From contig NZ_SUMB01000019.1 of NCBI RefSeq assembly GCF_005048155.1, forward strand, positions 62,001 through 126,000: 64,000 nt of DNA, given 5' to 3'. The position numbers and the translations under genes are program-made. Below are positions 40,926-49,435 of this stretch, piece by piece. This DNA comes from Streptomyces piniterrae (lineage in GTDB: Bacteria > Actinomycetota > Actinomycetes > Streptomycetales > Streptomycetaceae). Under the pieces are notes generated by a model. It was not told where the DNA came from. It ran no database searches and saw nothing but the letters and a program-made list of their open reading frames with translations. The number at the start of each line of letters is the position of its first letter. The first letter of the stretch is position 1.

Positions 40926-41573
40926 ATGAACGTACTCCTCGATTATCTGCCCGAGTTCCGTGACGGGTTCCTCGGAACCCTGGCGATCACCGGGTCCAGC
41001 GCGCTGCTCGCCCTGGTACTCGGCGTACTCATAGCCGGCTTCCGGGTCTCTCCGATTCCGCCGCTGCGCGCTTTCGGGACGGCCTGGGTCACCCTGCTGC
41101 GCAACACCCCGCTGACGCTGCTGTTCCTCGTCGCCGTCTTCGTCGTGCCGCAGATCCTCGTCCCCGGCGCGAGCCCGTTCGTGCTGGCCACGCTGGCCCT
41201 CGGCTTCTACACCTCGTCCTTCGTGTGCGAGGCGGTGCGGTCCGGCATCAACACCGTGCCGCTCGGCCAGGCGGAGGCCGCGCGCAGCATCGGCATGACG
41301 TTCTCCCAGACGCTGCGGCTGGTCGTTCTCCCGCAGGCCACGCGCACCGTGCTGCCCCCGATGAGCAGCATCTTCATCGCGCTGACGAAGAACTCCGCGA
41401 TCGCCGGCGCCTTCAGCGTCACCGATCTGTTCGGCCACTCCAAGCTGCTGAGCGACAAGGGGTACGCGATCGGCTGGATCTTCCTGTGGATCGCACTCGC
41501 CTACCTCGTCATCACCTTCTCCATCAGCGCTCTCTTCCGGGTGCTGGAGCGCCGAATGGGAGTCGCCCGATGA
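40926..41573 (+). CDS. gluC: Glutamate ABC transporter permease, subunit 1
   Basis: A 215-residue inner-membrane permease of the HisM type with about five membrane helices. The EAA-loop for ATPase contact is GQAEAARSIGMTFSQTLRLVVLPQA. Opening MNVLLDYLPEFRDGFLGTLAITGSSALLALVLG is standard. It pairs with gluD to make the translocation pore. Its stop overlaps an ATG (ATGA) that opens a 26-residue linker ORF leading to gluD. Confidence 0.95.
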   Translation: MNVLLDYLPEFRDGFLGTLAITGSSALLALVLGVLIAGFRVSPIPPLRAFGTAWVTLLRNTPLTLLFLVAVFVVPQILVPGASPFVLATLALGFYTSSFVCEAVRSGINTVPLGQAEAARSIGMTFSQTLRLVVLPQATRTVLPPMSSIFIALTKNSAIAGAFSVTDLFGHSKLLSDKGYAIGWIFLWIALAYLVITFSISALFRVLERRMGVAR

Positions 41574-41650
41574 ACGGACGCGGCAGGCGGGACAGCATGA
41601 CGTGGGTGCCACGCGCGGGCGCGGCGGAACGAAGCGAGGTCAGGGCATGA
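41570..41650 (+). CDS. 26-residue linker ORF bridging gluC and gluD
   Basis: ATG 41570 overlaps the gluC stop as ATGA, the frame reads MNGRGRRDSM then TWVPRAGAAERSEVRA, and its stop overlaps the gluD ATG, again as ATGA. It therefore can carry terminating ribosomes from gluC to gluD. Its last 15 residues resemble those of the linker ORF between azlC and azlD (11 of 15 aligned positions identical with two gaps). The peptide itself may have no function; coupling is inferred. Confidence 0.4.
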   Translation: MNGRGRRDSMTWVPRAGAAERSEVRA

Positions 41651-42582
41651 GCGGGGCAAGCGTTCTCTACGACGTACCGGGGCCGAAGGCCAAGGTGCGC
41701 AACCGGGTCTACACGGTCGTCGGCTCGCTGGCCGTGCTGGCCGTGCTCGCGTTCATCGTGATGCGGCTCGGCGACAAGGGCCAGTTCGACCCCGAGAAGT
41801 GGAACATCTTCAACTACGCGGGTGTGCGTACCGGCATCCGCGACGGGGTGCTGGCCACGCTCAAGGTCTTCGCGATCGCCGCGGTGCTGTCCCTGGTGCT
41901 GGGTGTGCTGCTGGCCGTTGCGCGGCTGTCCGACCACAAGGCCGTCCGCTGGCTGGCGACCGGTTTCATCGAGCTCTTCCGCGCCGTCCCGCTGCTGATC
42001 ACGGTCTACGCGCTGTGGGTGATCCTGCTCAGCAACCGGGACGATCTCAGCCTCACCGGCAGCCAGCCGCAGTTCTGGGCGCTGGTCCTCGGACTGACGG
42101 TCTACAACGGTTCGGTGCAGGCGGAGGTGCTGCGGGCCGGCATCAACTCCGTGCCGAAGGGGCAGAGCGAAGCCGCGTACGCGCTGGGCCTGAGCAAGAC
42201 GCAGGTCATGACGACGGTGCTGATCCCGCAGGCCGTCCGGGCCATGATGCCGACGATCATCAGCCAGCTCGTGGTGACCCTGAAGGACACGTCCCTCGGC
42301 TTCATCATCACCTACGAGGAACTGCTCTACTCGGCCCGCCAGATGAGCACCAACATCATCGTCAACGGCGAGGACGTCTACGTCCCGGTCATCATCGTGA
42401 CCGGCAGCATCTACGTCGCGATGTGCCTGGCCCTGTCCGCGCTCGCCAACTGGATCGAGCGGCGCGGCCGGCGGGCCAAGACCGGTATCGGCGTGGCCGA
42501 GGCCGGTGAGCCCGTGGCGGCCACCGACGCGCTGGAAGTCAGCGACGCGGTCCCCGCCGCACCGGCCGGCAAGGACAACTGA
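41647..42582 (+). CDS. gluD: Glutamate ABC transporter permease, subunit 2
   Basis: A 311-residue permease with an N-terminal cytoplasmic segment, a first helix (VVGSLAVLAVLAFIVM), then the five-helix BPD_transp core with EAA-loop GQSEAAYALGLSKTQVMTTVLIPQA. The C-terminus is a 40-residue Ala/Val/Asp-rich cytoplasmic tail. ATG 41647 is preceded by GAGGTCAGGGC and is coupled to the linker ORF. Last gene of the operon; a strong terminator follows. Confidence 0.95.
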   Translation: MSGASVLYDVPGPKAKVRNRVYTVVGSLAVLAVLAFIVMRLGDKGQFDPEKWNIFNYAGVRTGIRDGVLATLKVFAIAAVLSLVLGVLLAVARLSDHKAVRWLATGFIELFRAVPLLITVYALWVILLSNRDDLSLTGSQPQFWALVLGLTVYNGSVQAEVLRAGINSVPKGQSEAAYALGLSKTQVMTTVLIPQAVRAMMPTIISQLVVTLKDTSLGFIITYEELLYSARQMSTNIIVNGEDVYVPVIIVTGSIYVAMCLALSALANWIERRGRRAKTGIGVAEAGEPVAATDALEVSDAVPAAPAGKDN

Positions 42583-42610
42583 CAGTACGGCGGACCCGCC
42601 ACACACTGTC

Positions 42611-42642
42611 CGGAGGCGGCGGCGCCCATGCCGCCGCCTCCG
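42611..42642 (+). terminator. Terminator of gluABCD
   Basis: CGGAGGCGGCGGC (42611-42623) pairs with GCCGCCGCCTCCG (42630-42642) over 13 bp with a 6-base loop, 28 bases after gluD. Confidence 0.85.
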
Positions 42643-42646
42643 TCAC

Positions 42647-42680
42647 TTGACGCGGGCCGCCGCAATGGGTTGCATACGCT
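42647..42680 (+). promoter_or_regulatory. Promoter of the flavin monooxygenase gene
   Basis: TTGACG (42647-42652) is followed at 18-22 bases by TGCATACGCT, which contains -10-like TGCATA or TACGCT. Spacing is somewhat long. It lies about 75 bases before the start codon. Confidence 0.4.
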
Positions 42681-42756
42681 GTGTGATCACGCACCGGGCT
42701 CCAACTGCCAGTTCCCGCACCGCCGCTCAGCACCACCGGGCCCAGGGAGCCGCGTC

Positions 42757-44517
42757 ATGGACCCGGTGATCGTCGTGGGAGCCGGCCCCGTCGGCCTGTC
42801 CCTCGCCCTCGCGCTGGCCCGCCTCGACGTGCCCTCCGTCGTCCTCGACGAGACCACCGGGCAGGAGGACACCCGGCCCGCCCGCACCGCCGTACTCCGC
42901 CAGGACACCGCGGCGTTCGCCGCCCGGCTCGGCTGCGCCGACGCCCTGGAGACCGCCGGCACCCGATGGACGGCCTGGCGCACGATGCGGCGCCGGCGCC
43001 TGCTGGAGCGCGTCGAGTTCGCCCCGCACACCCCGGCCGCCAGCCAGTCACCGGTTCACCTCCCCCAGCACGCCCTGACCCGCGCCCTGCGCACCGCGCT
43101 GGCCGCCGAGCCGCTCGCCGAGATCGTCACCAGCAGCAGGCTGGTCGAGCTGGAACAGGACGAGCACGGCGTCGGCGCGCACACCCGCGGCCCCAACGGC
43201 ACGTGGTGGCGCGGGAGTTACCTGGTCGGGTGCGACGGGACGCGCTCGACCGTCCGCAAGCTGCTGGACATCCGCTTCCCGGGCCGTACGGCCGTCGAAC
43301 GGCATGCGGTCGCGGCGCTGCGCACCGAACTCCCCTGGCCCGGCGAGGCGCTGCTGCACCGCTCGCCGCCCCGGCACGGCGGCGGCGGTCCGGGCGGCGA
43401 GGTCTCCGCCCGTCCGCTGGCCGACGGGGTGTGGCGGCTGGACTGGCTGCTGCCGCCGGGCCGCGACCTGGTCACGCCGGACGCCCTGGTCGCCCGGATC
43501 CGCGACTCCCTGGCCGGCTGGACCACGGAGGCGGCGGAGCCGGGGGACGAGAGCGGCGCGGCGTTCGGGCGCGGCCACGGCGGGCAGGTCCCGCCGTACG
43601 AACTCCTCGACACCGGGGTGCACACCGTCCACCACCGGCTGGCCCGGTCCTGGCGCCAGGGGCGCGCCTTCCTCGCCGGGGACGCCGCGCACCTCCTGGG
43701 CGCGCTCGGCACCCAGGGGCTGGACGAGGGGCTGCGGGACGCCGAGAACCTCGCCTGGAAGCTGGGCCTGGCCTGGCACCACGGCGCCTCCGAGCTGCTG
43801 CTGGACAGCTACCAGGCGGAACGCCGGGGCTCGGTCGCGGCCCGGCTGCGCGCCGCGGACCAGGCGCTGCCGCTGCTGCGGGACGGCGGTGCGACCCGCT
43901 GGCGGACCGTGCTGCCGGGCGCCGCGCGCGGACGCAGCACGCTGCTGACGGACGGGCACCTGGGCCGTGGCCCGCTGGGCGCACCGCCGGTGTACGCCCG
44001 CTCCCCGCTGGCGCCGCCGTCCGAGCAGATCGTGGGAGCACCCGTGGGGACGCTCCCCGGTGCGCCGGTCACCGATGTGGCGGTCACCGCGGCCGACGGT
44101 TCCGTGGTGCGGCTGCGGGACCGTCTGGGGCGCGGGCTCCTGGTGGTGCTGGTGGCGCCCGGTACCGGCGTCTGGGACCGGCGGCACTGGCAGTCGGCGG
44201 GTCTGATGCCGCAGCTGACCGACGCGGCCGCGGCACTGCCGATGAGCTCCGAGGTCCTGGTCACGGAGGCCTATCCGGGCGCGGCCGCGCACACCGTGCT
44301 GCTCGTCCGCCCCGACGGACATCTGGTCACGGCGCTGCCCGGCGTCCGCCCGGCCGAGCTGTACGCGTGCGCGGACGCGGTGCGGGGTGGGGCGGAGGGG
44401 GCGCGGGGGTCGCAGGAGTCACCGGGTGCGCCGGGGGCTGCCTCTTCCGGGGGTGAGGGTGGCGGTCAGTCGGTTGACCCTGTGGGATCCTCCATGCTTC
44501 ACTCCGAGGGTGACTGA
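42757..44517 (+). CDS. FAD-dependent aromatic-type monooxygenase
   Basis: A 586-residue PheA/TfdB-type flavoprotein hydroxylase. FAD-binding GxGxxG is VVGAGPVGLSLALALA (N-terminal), the DG motif is YLVGCDGTRSTVRKLL, and the GD motif is FLAGDAAHLLGALGTQGLDEG with NLAWKLGLAW. A thioredoxin-like C-terminal domain (about 430-550) contains LRDRLGRGLLVVLVAPG. The final 40 residues are a Gly/Ser/Ala low-complexity tail (ARGSQESPGAPGAASSGGEG) that runs over the promoter of the next operon. ATG 42757 has AGGGAG upstream. The substrate is unknown; its tail end overlaps the leader peptide by 8 bases. Confidence 0.85.
   Translation: MDPVIVVGAGPVGLSLALALARLDVPSVVLDETTGQEDTRPARTAVLRQDTAAFAARLGCADALETAGTRWTAWRTMRRRRLLERVEFAPHTPAASQSPVHLPQHALTRALRTALAAEPLAEIVTSSRLVELEQDEHGVGAHTRGPNGTWWRGSYLVGCDGTRSTVRKLLDIRFPGRTAVERHAVAALRTELPWPGEALLHRSPPRHGGGGPGGEVSARPLADGVWRLDWLLPPGRDLVTPDALVARIRDSLAGWTTEAAEPGDESGAAFGRGHGGQVPPYELLDTGVHTVHHRLARSWRQGRAFLAGDAAHLLGALGTQGLDEGLRDAENLAWKLGLAWHHGASELLLDSYQAERRGSVAARLRAADQALPLLRDGGATRWRTVLPGAARGRSTLLTDGHLGRGPLGAPPVYARSPLAPPSEQIVGAPVGTLPGAPVTDVAVTAADGSVVRLRDRLGRGLLVVLVAPGTGVWDRRHWQSAGLMPQLTDAAAALPMSSEVLVTEAYPGAAAHTVLLVRPDGHLVTALPGVRPAELYACADAVRGGAEGARGSQESPGAPGAASSGGEGGGQSVDPVGSSMLHSEGD
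44474..44503 (+). promoter_or_regulatory. Probable promoter of the leader peptide-cysteine dioxygenase operon
   Basis: TTGACC (44474-44479) and TTCACT (44498-44503) are 18 bases apart, and the leader peptide GTG lies at 44510, seven bases downstream, where transcription would start. This suggests a leaderless transcript beginning at or next to the GTG. The -35 is strong, the -10 weak. Confidence 0.5.
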
Positions 44518-44596
44518 TCACGGCTCGCGATTCTGGCGGAGGGTCCATCTGGACCTGGTCCGCTACGCGGGCTGCATGTGTCGTCCGTCCCGCTGA
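44510..44596 (+). CDS. Cysteine-containing leader peptide (attenuator ORF)
   Basis: A 28-codon ORF, translated VTDHGSRFWRRV then HLDLVRYAGCMCRPSR. It fits the actinobacterial putative leader peptide pattern (RR-x-H-x-DL-x-R followed by Cys codons) found upstream of sulfur-metabolism genes. In mycobacteria, cysteine-rich leaderless ORFs act as cysteine-responsive attenuators. Here two Cys codons (TGC ATG TGT) occur five residues before the stop, and the next gene is a cysteine dioxygenase. No ribosome binding site at normal spacing is present, consistent with leaderless translation. Small hairpins in the following 80 bases (44616-44630; TCCTGG 44641 with CCAGGA 44670) could be the regulatory structures. 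Confidence 0.75.
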   Translation: MTDHGSRFWRRVHLDLVRYAGCMCRPSR

Positions 44597-44615
44597 TCCG
44601 CATCTTCTTCCCCGC

Positions 44616-44675
44616 GCGGGTGCCACCCGCTCTCACTGAGTCCTGGCAGCCGCGCCCCTTCGCGATCACCCAGGA
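44616..44675 (+). promoter_or_regulatory. Candidate attenuator hairpins upstream of the cysteine dioxygenase gene
   Basis: GCGGGT (44616-44621) pairs with ACCCGC (44625-44630), and TCCTGG (44641-44646) with CCAGGA (44670-44675). The second would sequester the AGGA (44672-44675) that serves as ribosome binding site for GTG 44684, so leader translation could control initiation. Confidence 0.4.
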
Positions 44676-44683
44676 CGGTTTCC

Positions 44684-45250
44684 GTGCCCGATGTACGTAC
44701 CCCTGCGCGCCCGCACGCCGCGGGCGACGACGGCTCCGGAGCCAAGCGCTCCGCGACCGGTCCCAGCGCGTCCGAACTCCTCGACTTCGCCCGCCGCACC
44801 GCGGCCGACACCGCACTCATCGCCTCCCTGCCGCTCGACCCCGAAGGCCGTACCTGGATCCGGCTGGACGGGCCGGGCGGCAGCGAGGCATGGCTGATCG
44901 GCTGGCCGCCCGGGACCGGCACGGGCTGGCACGACCACGGCGGTTCACGCGGTGCCTTCGCGACGGCCGCCGGCGAACTGACGGAACAGTCGCTCGCCGT
45001 CCAACTCCCCACCGAGGGCTGGAAGTCGCTGGAACTCACCGACGGTCTGGACCGGCAGCGCAAGCTCAGCGACGGGCGCGGCCGGGCGTTCGGACCGCAC
45101 CACGTCCACCAGGTGCTCAATCTGTCCGACGACACCCACGCGGTGTCGGTGCACGCCTACTACCCGCCGCTGCCGCTGATGCGGCGCTACAGCCGGACCG
45201 GTCCCGTGCTGCGGCTCGAAGAGGTCGAGAACCCGGAGGAATGGCTGTGA
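44684..45250 (+). CDS. Cysteine dioxygenase family protein
   Basis: A 188-residue cupin-type thiol dioxygenase that oxidises cysteine to cysteine sulfinate. The 3-His iron site is visible as TGWHDHGGS (two His) and FGPHHVHQVLN (third His). The family landmark YYPPLPLMRRY is near the C-terminus. Start GTG 44684 with AGGA 8 bases upstream. It is placed between a cysteine-responsive leader peptide and a rhodanese gene overlapping by 4 bases, a coherent cysteine catabolism unit. Confidence 0.88.
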   Translation: MPDVRTPARPHAAGDDGSGAKRSATGPSASELLDFARRTAADTALIASLPLDPEGRTWIRLDGPGGSEAWLIGWPPGTGTGWHDHGGSRGAFATAAGELTEQSLAVQLPTEGWKSLELTDGLDRQRKLSDGRGRAFGPHHVHQVLNLSDDTHAVSVHAYYPPLPLMRRYSRTGPVLRLEEVENPEEWL

Positions 45251-45765
45251 GCGGAGCGGAAGCGGGAGTGGGAGCGGGAGTGGGAGTGGGAGCGGGAGTG
45301 GGAGCGGGAGTGGTCGTGGGCGAAGGGATCGGGGACGGCGTGGCCGGGGACGGAGTGGGCGAAGCGGCCGGGGGTGCGGTGAGCGCCGTCGACGCATTGC
45401 TGGCGCGGGCCCGGAGCGAGCTCGTACGCCTGGATCCTCGGGAGGCCGCCGAGCTCCAGAAGGCGGGCGGGCTCCTGGTGGACATCCGGTACGCGGAACT
45501 GCGGGAGCGCGACGGCACGATCCCGGGCGCGCTGATCGTGGAGCGCAACGAGCTGGAATGGCGCCTCGACCCGACGGGCGAACACCGCGCCCCGGAGGCC
45601 ACACATCACGATCTGCCGGTCGTCGTGATCTGCAACGAAGGCTACGCATCGAGTCTCGCGGCGGTCTCGCTACGCCAGTTGGGTCTGCACCGCGCCACCG
45701 ACCTGACCGGCGGCTTCCAGGCCTGGCGAGCAGCGGCGCTGCCGGTGGAGACGGGCGCCGAGTGA
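45247..45765 (+). CDS. Rhodanese-like sulfurtransferase
   Basis: A 172-residue rhodanese domain protein that carries sulfane sulfur as a persulfide. The active-site loop is CNEGYASSLAA with Cys at its start; LLVDIRYAELRERDGTIPGALIVERNELEWRL and GGFQAWRAAALPV are family features. Start GTG 45247 overlaps the dioxygenase stop (GTGA) and has GGAGGA 6 bases upstream; ATG 45241 is too close to that site. The first about 45 residues are a Gly/Val run (AGVGAGVGVGAGVG and more) encoded by a hexanucleotide DNA repeat, unlike any rhodanese I know. Confidence 0.85.
   Translation: MSGAEAGVGAGVGVGAGVGAGVVVGEGIGDGVAGDGVGEAAGGAVSAVDALLARARSELVRLDPREAAELQKAGGLLVDIRYAELRERDGTIPGALIVERNELEWRLDPTGEHRAPEATHHDLPVVVICNEGYASSLAAVSLRQLGLHRATDLTGGFQAWRAAALPVETGAE
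45257..45312. repeat. Hexanucleotide repeat inside the rhodanese gene
   Basis: Alternating GGGAGT and GGGAGC units run for about nine copies, encoding the Gly-Val/Gly-Ala segment. Slippage in multiples of 6 would keep the reading frame and change the length of the N-terminus. Confidence 0.85.
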
Positions 45766-45845
45766 CGGAACGGAGCGGCCGCACGGGGCTGCCACACGGG
45801 GCTGAGTGAGGAGCTGGGTGAGGAGCTGTGGAGCGTGGGGCAGCC

Positions 45846-45881
45846 CGGGTGAGGGGAACGCCCACCGACGCCCCTCACCCG
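45846..45881. terminator. Bidirectional terminator between rhodanese gene and recX
   Basis: CGGGTGAGGGG (45846-45856) pairs with CCCCTCACCCG (45871-45881), 11 bp with a 14-base loop. The right arm includes the last codons of recX. Confidence 0.7.
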
Positions 45882-46516
45882 TCCGGCAGATGCCGCTCCA
45901 GCAGTTCCGGGTCCTCGCCTTCCTCCTCCAGGGCCTGTCTGACCACCCGTAGGGCGAGGCCCTCCGGGTAGCCCTTGCGGGCCAGCATCCCGGCCAGGCG
46001 GCGTAGCCGCTTTTCGCGGTCCAGGCCCCTGGTCGTACGCAGTTTGCGATCGACCAGCTCACGGGCGGTGGTCTCCTCCTGAGCGGAGTCGAGACGGCCG
46101 ACGGCCTCCTCGATCACGGTGGAGTCCACGCCCTTGGTGCGCAGCTCGCGGGCGAGGGCGCGGCGGGCCAGCCCCCGCCCGTGGTGGCGGGATTCCACCC
46201 AGGCGTCGGCGAAGGCGGCGTCGTCGATCAGCCCGACGTCCTCGAAGCGGGACAGCACCTCCTCAGCGGCCTCCTCGGGGATGCCCCGCTCGCGCAGGGC
46301 GTCCCCGAGCTGTCTTCGCGTCCGCGGACTCCCGGTGAGCAGACGCAGGCAGATGGCCCGCGCCTGCTCCTCGGGCGTACGCGGTGGTCCCGTCTCGGCC
46401 CTCGACGAGGAGGGACCACCGCCGTTCTTACGGCCCTTGCGGCCGCTACGGTTCTCGGCGTCCCCGGCAGCGCTGGTTTCGTAGGCGCTGCCGGACCAGT
46501 CCGTTCGCCGTGTCAT
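45875..46516 (-). CDS. recX: Recombination regulator RecX
   Basis: A 213-residue modulator that binds RecA filaments and limits recombinase activity. Three RecX helical repeats begin at about residue 48 (ARAICLRLLTGSPRTRRQLGDAL, FADAWVESRHHGRGLARRALARELRTKGV, RRLAGMLARKGYPEGLALRVVRQAL). The first 45 residues are a disordered extension. It lies 6 bases downstream of recA, the standard recA-recX operon. Confidence 0.95.
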   Translation of the reverse strand: MTRRTDWSGSAYETSAAGDAENRSGRKGRKNGGGPSSSRAETGPPRTPEEQARAICLRLLTGSPRTRRQLGDALRERGIPEEAAEEVLSRFEDVGLIDDAAFADAWVESRHHGRGLARRALARELRTKGVDSTVIEEAVGRLDSAQEETTARELVDRKLRTTRGLDREKRLRRLAGMLARKGYPEGLALRVVRQALEEEGEDPELLERHLPDG

Positions 46517-46522
46517 GGCGGG

Positions 46523-47644
<1,122 letters not shown>

Positions 47645-47780
47645 GGGTTCCACCCGATTTGCTTGAGTCGATCGCTTCACGTCCATGACGCTAACGCCTG
47701 CCACTGACAATGCGCCCGGACCCGGCTCCAGCCTGTGGATAACTCCGCGGAAAGCCCCGGGAACACAGGCCGGTTCCCCA

Positions 47781-47810
47781 ATAAGAATGGATGTTCGATT
47801 TTGGTGTCAA
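47781..47810 (-). promoter_or_regulatory. recA promoter with embedded LexA box
   Basis: On the minus strand TTGACA (47810-47805) and TCTTAT (47786-47781) are separated by 18 bases. The spacer carries TCGAACATCCATTCTT (47798-47783), matching the known Streptomyces recA SOS box GAACATCCATTC. LexA bound here would occlude RNA polymerase. The distance to the recA ATG is about 140 bases. Confidence 0.85.
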
Positions 47811-47864
47811 GCGCATCGCGCGCCCACCGACAGCGGCACGATGCGGGAGAACGCGGCCCCTGGC

Positions 47865-49127
47865 TCAGCGCCCGCCCTTCCCCTCTCCCCCCTGGCTCCC
47901 CTGGTCCCCCTCGTCCTTCGAAGGAGCCGACGGCCGTTCGCCGTGGCGGATGCGGCGGATCCGGGCGAGGAACCGTGCGAGGAAACGGGCTCCGCGCCGG
48001 CGGCGGCCCCTGCCGTTGACCCGCAGGTCGTCGGTGACCTCGTACCGCTTGACGTACGCGGCCAGGAACGCCTGAAGCGTCGCGGTCGCCGGAATCGCGA
48101 TCAGCGCGCCGACCACGCCCATCAGGGCCGTGCCGGCGACGACCGAGCCGAAGGCGACGGCCGGGTGGATGTCCACCGTCTTGGCGGTGATCCGCGGCTG
48201 GAGAACGTAGTTCTCGAACTGCTGGTAGACCACGACGAAGCCGAACACCCACACCGCGTACCAGGGATTGACGGTGAACGCGAGCAGGATGGGCAGCGCG
48301 CCCGCCAGATACGTGCCGATGGTCGGGATGAACTGCGAGACCAGGCCGACCCACATGCCCAGCGCCGGGGCGTACGGCACGCCCAGGATCTCCAGCAGGA
48401 CGTAGTGCGCGACACCGGAGATCAGCGCCATCAGGCCGCGGGAGTAGAGATAGCCACCGGTCTTGGCGACCGCGATCTCCCAGGCACGCAGCACCTCCGT
48501 CTGCCGCCGGGGCGGGAGCACGGAGCACAGTGCGCGGCGCAGCCGGGGGCCGTCGGCCGCGAAGTAGAACGAGAACAGCGCCACCGTCAGAAGGTTGAAC
48601 AGGCTGCCCAGCACCGTGGCGGAGACGGCGAGGACGTTGTTGGCGCTGTCCTGGACGTACTTCTGCAGCCAGTCGGACCTGAGGAGGTTGTTCTGCACCT
48701 CGACCCGTGAGAGGTGGGTGTGGAAGGTGCTGTTCATCCACTTGATGACGGAGTCCAGGTACTGCGGGAACTCCTCGACCATCCGGATGATCTGGCCGGC
48801 GAGCATGGACCCGAGGAGTGCGAAGAATCCGGCCGTGACGACGAGAGTGCCCAGGAACACCGCTCCGGTGGCCAGCCCGCGCCGTATGCCCCGGGCCGCC
48901 ATCCAGTCGACGGCCGGTTCGACGGCCAGCGCCAGGAAGAACGCGATCAGGATGTTCAGCAACAGCGTGATCAGCTGGTGGAAACCCCAGCTGGCGAGCT
49001 GGAAGCAGGCCACCAGGGCGAGCGCGAGCACCATGGCGCGCGGCAGCCAGCGCGGCATCCGCGCGTCCGAGTGGCCCTGGGGGCGTGGTTCGTCGTCGTT
49101 GCCGTTGTTCTCATCTGTCGCGCGCAC
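47865..49127 (-). CDS. AI-2E family (PerM/YdiK-type) membrane protein
   Basis: A 420-residue membrane protein with about eight helices. Family landmarks are LLLNILIAFFLALAVEPAVDWM, the long extracytoplasmic loop with FPQYLDSVIKWMNSTF, GLVSQFIPTIGTYLAGALPILLAF and VVGALIAIPATATLQAFLAAY. Family members export small molecules or ions; the specific substrate is unknown. The C-terminal 45 residues are basic then Glu/Gly-rich (RGRRRRGARFLARFLARIRR). GTG 49127 is a guess; the frame stays open to 49307 without a better ribosome binding site. Confidence 0.85.
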   Translation of the reverse strand: MRATDENNGNDDEPRPQGHSDARMPRWLPRAMVLALALVACFQLASWGFHQLITLLLNILIAFFLALAVEPAVDWMAARGIRRGLATGAVFLGTLVVTAGFFALLGSMLAGQIIRMVEEFPQYLDSVIKWMNSTFHTHLSRVEVQNNLLRSDWLQKYVQDSANNVLAVSATVLGSLFNLLTVALFSFYFAADGPRLRRALCSVLPPRRQTEVLRAWEIAVAKTGGYLYSRGLMALISGVAHYVLLEILGVPYAPALGMWVGLVSQFIPTIGTYLAGALPILLAFTVNPWYAVWVFGFVVVYQQFENYVLQPRITAKTVDIHPAVAFGSVVAGTALMGVVGALIAIPATATLQAFLAAYVKRYEVTDDLRVNGRGRRRRGARFLARFLARIRRIRHGERPSAPSKDEGDQGSQGGEGKGGR

Positions 49128-49240
49128 GGCCCAAGTGTCGCGCACCGCTCGGACACTTCCCGTCCGGCCCTGTCCATCCGGGGCGTAGGCCGCCCACAGG
49201 ACCGTGCTCGGCCCCTCGCCCGGCCGTCGCCGGGGCCGCC

Positions 49241-49435
49241 TCAGCGCTTGTCGTCCGGCACGTCCATCGTCGAGCAGACCACCCGCCACACCTCTTTGGC
49301 GCTCCATCCGGCCTCCAGCGCCTCATGGACGGTCCGCCCGCCGAGCCCGGACATCACATGATCGCGCGCGAAGGAGTCGGCGTACGCGGCACCGAAGTGA
49401 TCCGCCATCCGCTGCCAGAAAACCGTCAACCGCAT
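49241..49435 (-). CDS. DUF3046 small protein
   Basis: A 64-residue protein, MRLTVFWQRMADHFGAAYAD at its start and HEALEAGWSAKEVWRVVC later, matching the short DUF3046 family found near recA in many actinobacteria. ATG 49435 has GGAGCGG about 10 bases upstream. No function is known. It lies upstream of the AI-2E gene and recA on the same strand. Confidence 0.82.
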   Translation of the reverse strand: MRLTVFWQRMADHFGAAYADSFARDHVMSGLGGRTVHEALEAGWSAKEVWRVVCSTMDVPDDKR

